Source: a virus. From it: a stretch of 64,000 bases of DNA. The position numbers and the translations under genes are program-made. The notes under the pieces are model-generated. The model worked only from the letters and a program-made list of their open reading frames with translations. It was not told where the DNA came from and made no database searches. Shown here piece by piece: positions 63,573 to 64,000 of the stretch. Numbering within the stretch: the first letter of the stretch is position 1; every line of letters begins with the position of its first letter. The DNA lies in IMG/VR virus record IMGVR_UViG_3300027754_004885, positions 1 through 64,000 of that record, one strand, 5' to 3'.

Positions 63573-64000
63573 ATGAGTCAGAGAATTGAACGAGACTGGT
63601 TGACCGAGGAGTCTATCCGTGAGCACATCAATGCCGGTGGGACACTGCTCAACAATGAGCAGGTAAGGGTCCTCCTCGATGAGATCGATAGTCTTCGGAA
63701 GGAGTGCTACGAGGCGCATCAGGCCGGAATGGACCTCGACGAAGAGAATGATCGTCTTCGGAAGCTTGTCCCACCTGAGACCGAGCGTGGTCCCGGTTTC
63801 GTTGGGCCAGTCTACGCGGAGAAGGTGGTGGCTGAACGGGATGATGCCCGATATGAGCTCAATACCCTCTGTGAGGACATCCGTGTCCTGAAGGACGAGA
63901 ACGATGACCTTCGGGACGAGGTGGGACAGCTGGGTGATATCATCTCTGCGATGAAGGCGAACACCAAGAGTGAGCACACCAACGTTCACTATGGGAAGGA
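63573..64000 (+). CDS. Coiled-coil protein, 3' truncated by the window
   Basis: At least 142 aa, open to the window end. SQRIERDWLTEESIREHINA, then a long charged coiled coil (IDSLRKECYEAHQ, EENDRLRKLVPPE, EDIRVLKDENDDLRDEVGQL). The leader GAAGGAG makes the start firm. Confidence 0.65.
   Translation, partial: MSQRIERDWLTEESIREHINAGGTLLNNEQVRVLLDEIDSLRKECYEAHQAGMDLDEENDRLRKLVPPETERGPGFVGPVYAEKVVAERDDARYELNTLCEDIRVLKDENDDLRDEVGQLGDIISAMKANTKSEHTNVHYGK

Noticed and set aside
1-64000. tRNA genes
   Set aside because: I saw no cloverleaf with a convincing T-loop and acceptor stem; a tRNAscan-SE run would settle it.

Overview
The window reads as one stretch of a large tailed-phage (Caudoviricetes) genome. 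Almost every base is coding, genes are short and overlap by a few bases, nearly all are on the + strand, and there are no rRNA genes, no recognisable tRNA genes and no metabolic operons of bacterial type. The gene set is that of a big, replication-autonomous phage of a Gram-negative, probably aquatic, host: its own DnaE-type (family C) replicase, class II ribonucleotide reductase, ThyX, thymidine kinase, dCMP deaminase, sigma factor, GroEL, UV endonuclease and flap nuclease. Many proteins carry a short helical tag of the form S-x-L-R-x-I-I-R-E, a style I associate with uncultured marine phage virion proteins. The Gram-negative host is inferred from an OmpA-like protein with a signal peptide and a small predicted lipoprotein. 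No capsid, terminase or tail-sheath gene is recognisable here.

Layout. 0-3.2 kb: nucleotide and nitrogen metabolism (RNR C-terminus, ClpP-like protease, type II glutamine synthetase, DUF2061 membrane protein, ThyX). 3.2-10.8 kb: an MBD4-like mismatch glycosylase, two paralogous WCTA/LRV-repeat proteins, a zincless Fpg/Nei glycosylase translated from an ATT codon, a dimeric dUTPase-like protein and a probable homing endonuclease. 10.8-20.3 kb: DnaE, then a cluster consistent with DNA base hypermodification (glycosyltransferase, dNMP kinase, a ThyA-family enzyme carrying the Asp that marks dCMP hydroxymethylases, sugar epimerase, cupin), thymidine kinase, DHH phosphoesterase and dCMP deaminase. 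20.3-30 kb: tag-bearing probable virion proteins, including one with a complete Fe/Mn superoxide dismutase metal site. 30-36.4 kb: flap nuclease, GroEL, a sigma factor split by an in-frame stop, GIY-YIG nuclease and a Dps-like protein. 36.4-50.6 kb: more tag-bearing proteins (one with a probable -1 frameshift), UvsE, a minus-strand membrane-protein cassette beside the OmpA-like gene. 50.6-64 kb: dominated by more than twenty small paralogous 'KPGDL' proteins in overlapping tandem cassettes, with a PD-(D/E)XK nuclease, an AAA+ ATPase and a metallophosphoesterase between them.

Expression signals are unusually legible. Thirteen intergenic sites fit TGCAAN-16 nt-TANNNT and seven fit TGTAAA-15/16 nt-TANNNT. 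Often the ATG lies only 5-7 bases after the -10 hexamer with no Shine-Dalgarno, predicting leaderless mRNAs. A second element, ATAYTTA, sits 13-22 bases upstream of many tag-bearing (probably late) genes on both strands. The sigma factor lacks a canonical region 4.2, and the next in-frame ORF carries a region-4.2-like helix-turn-helix, which could explain the non-canonical -35 element. The candidate undescribed systems are the daisy-chained KPGDL array, this split-sigma/leaderless transcription set-up, and the hydroxymethylcytosine plus MBD4-like repair combination. All functions are read from sequence motifs by eye; none was confirmed by a database search.
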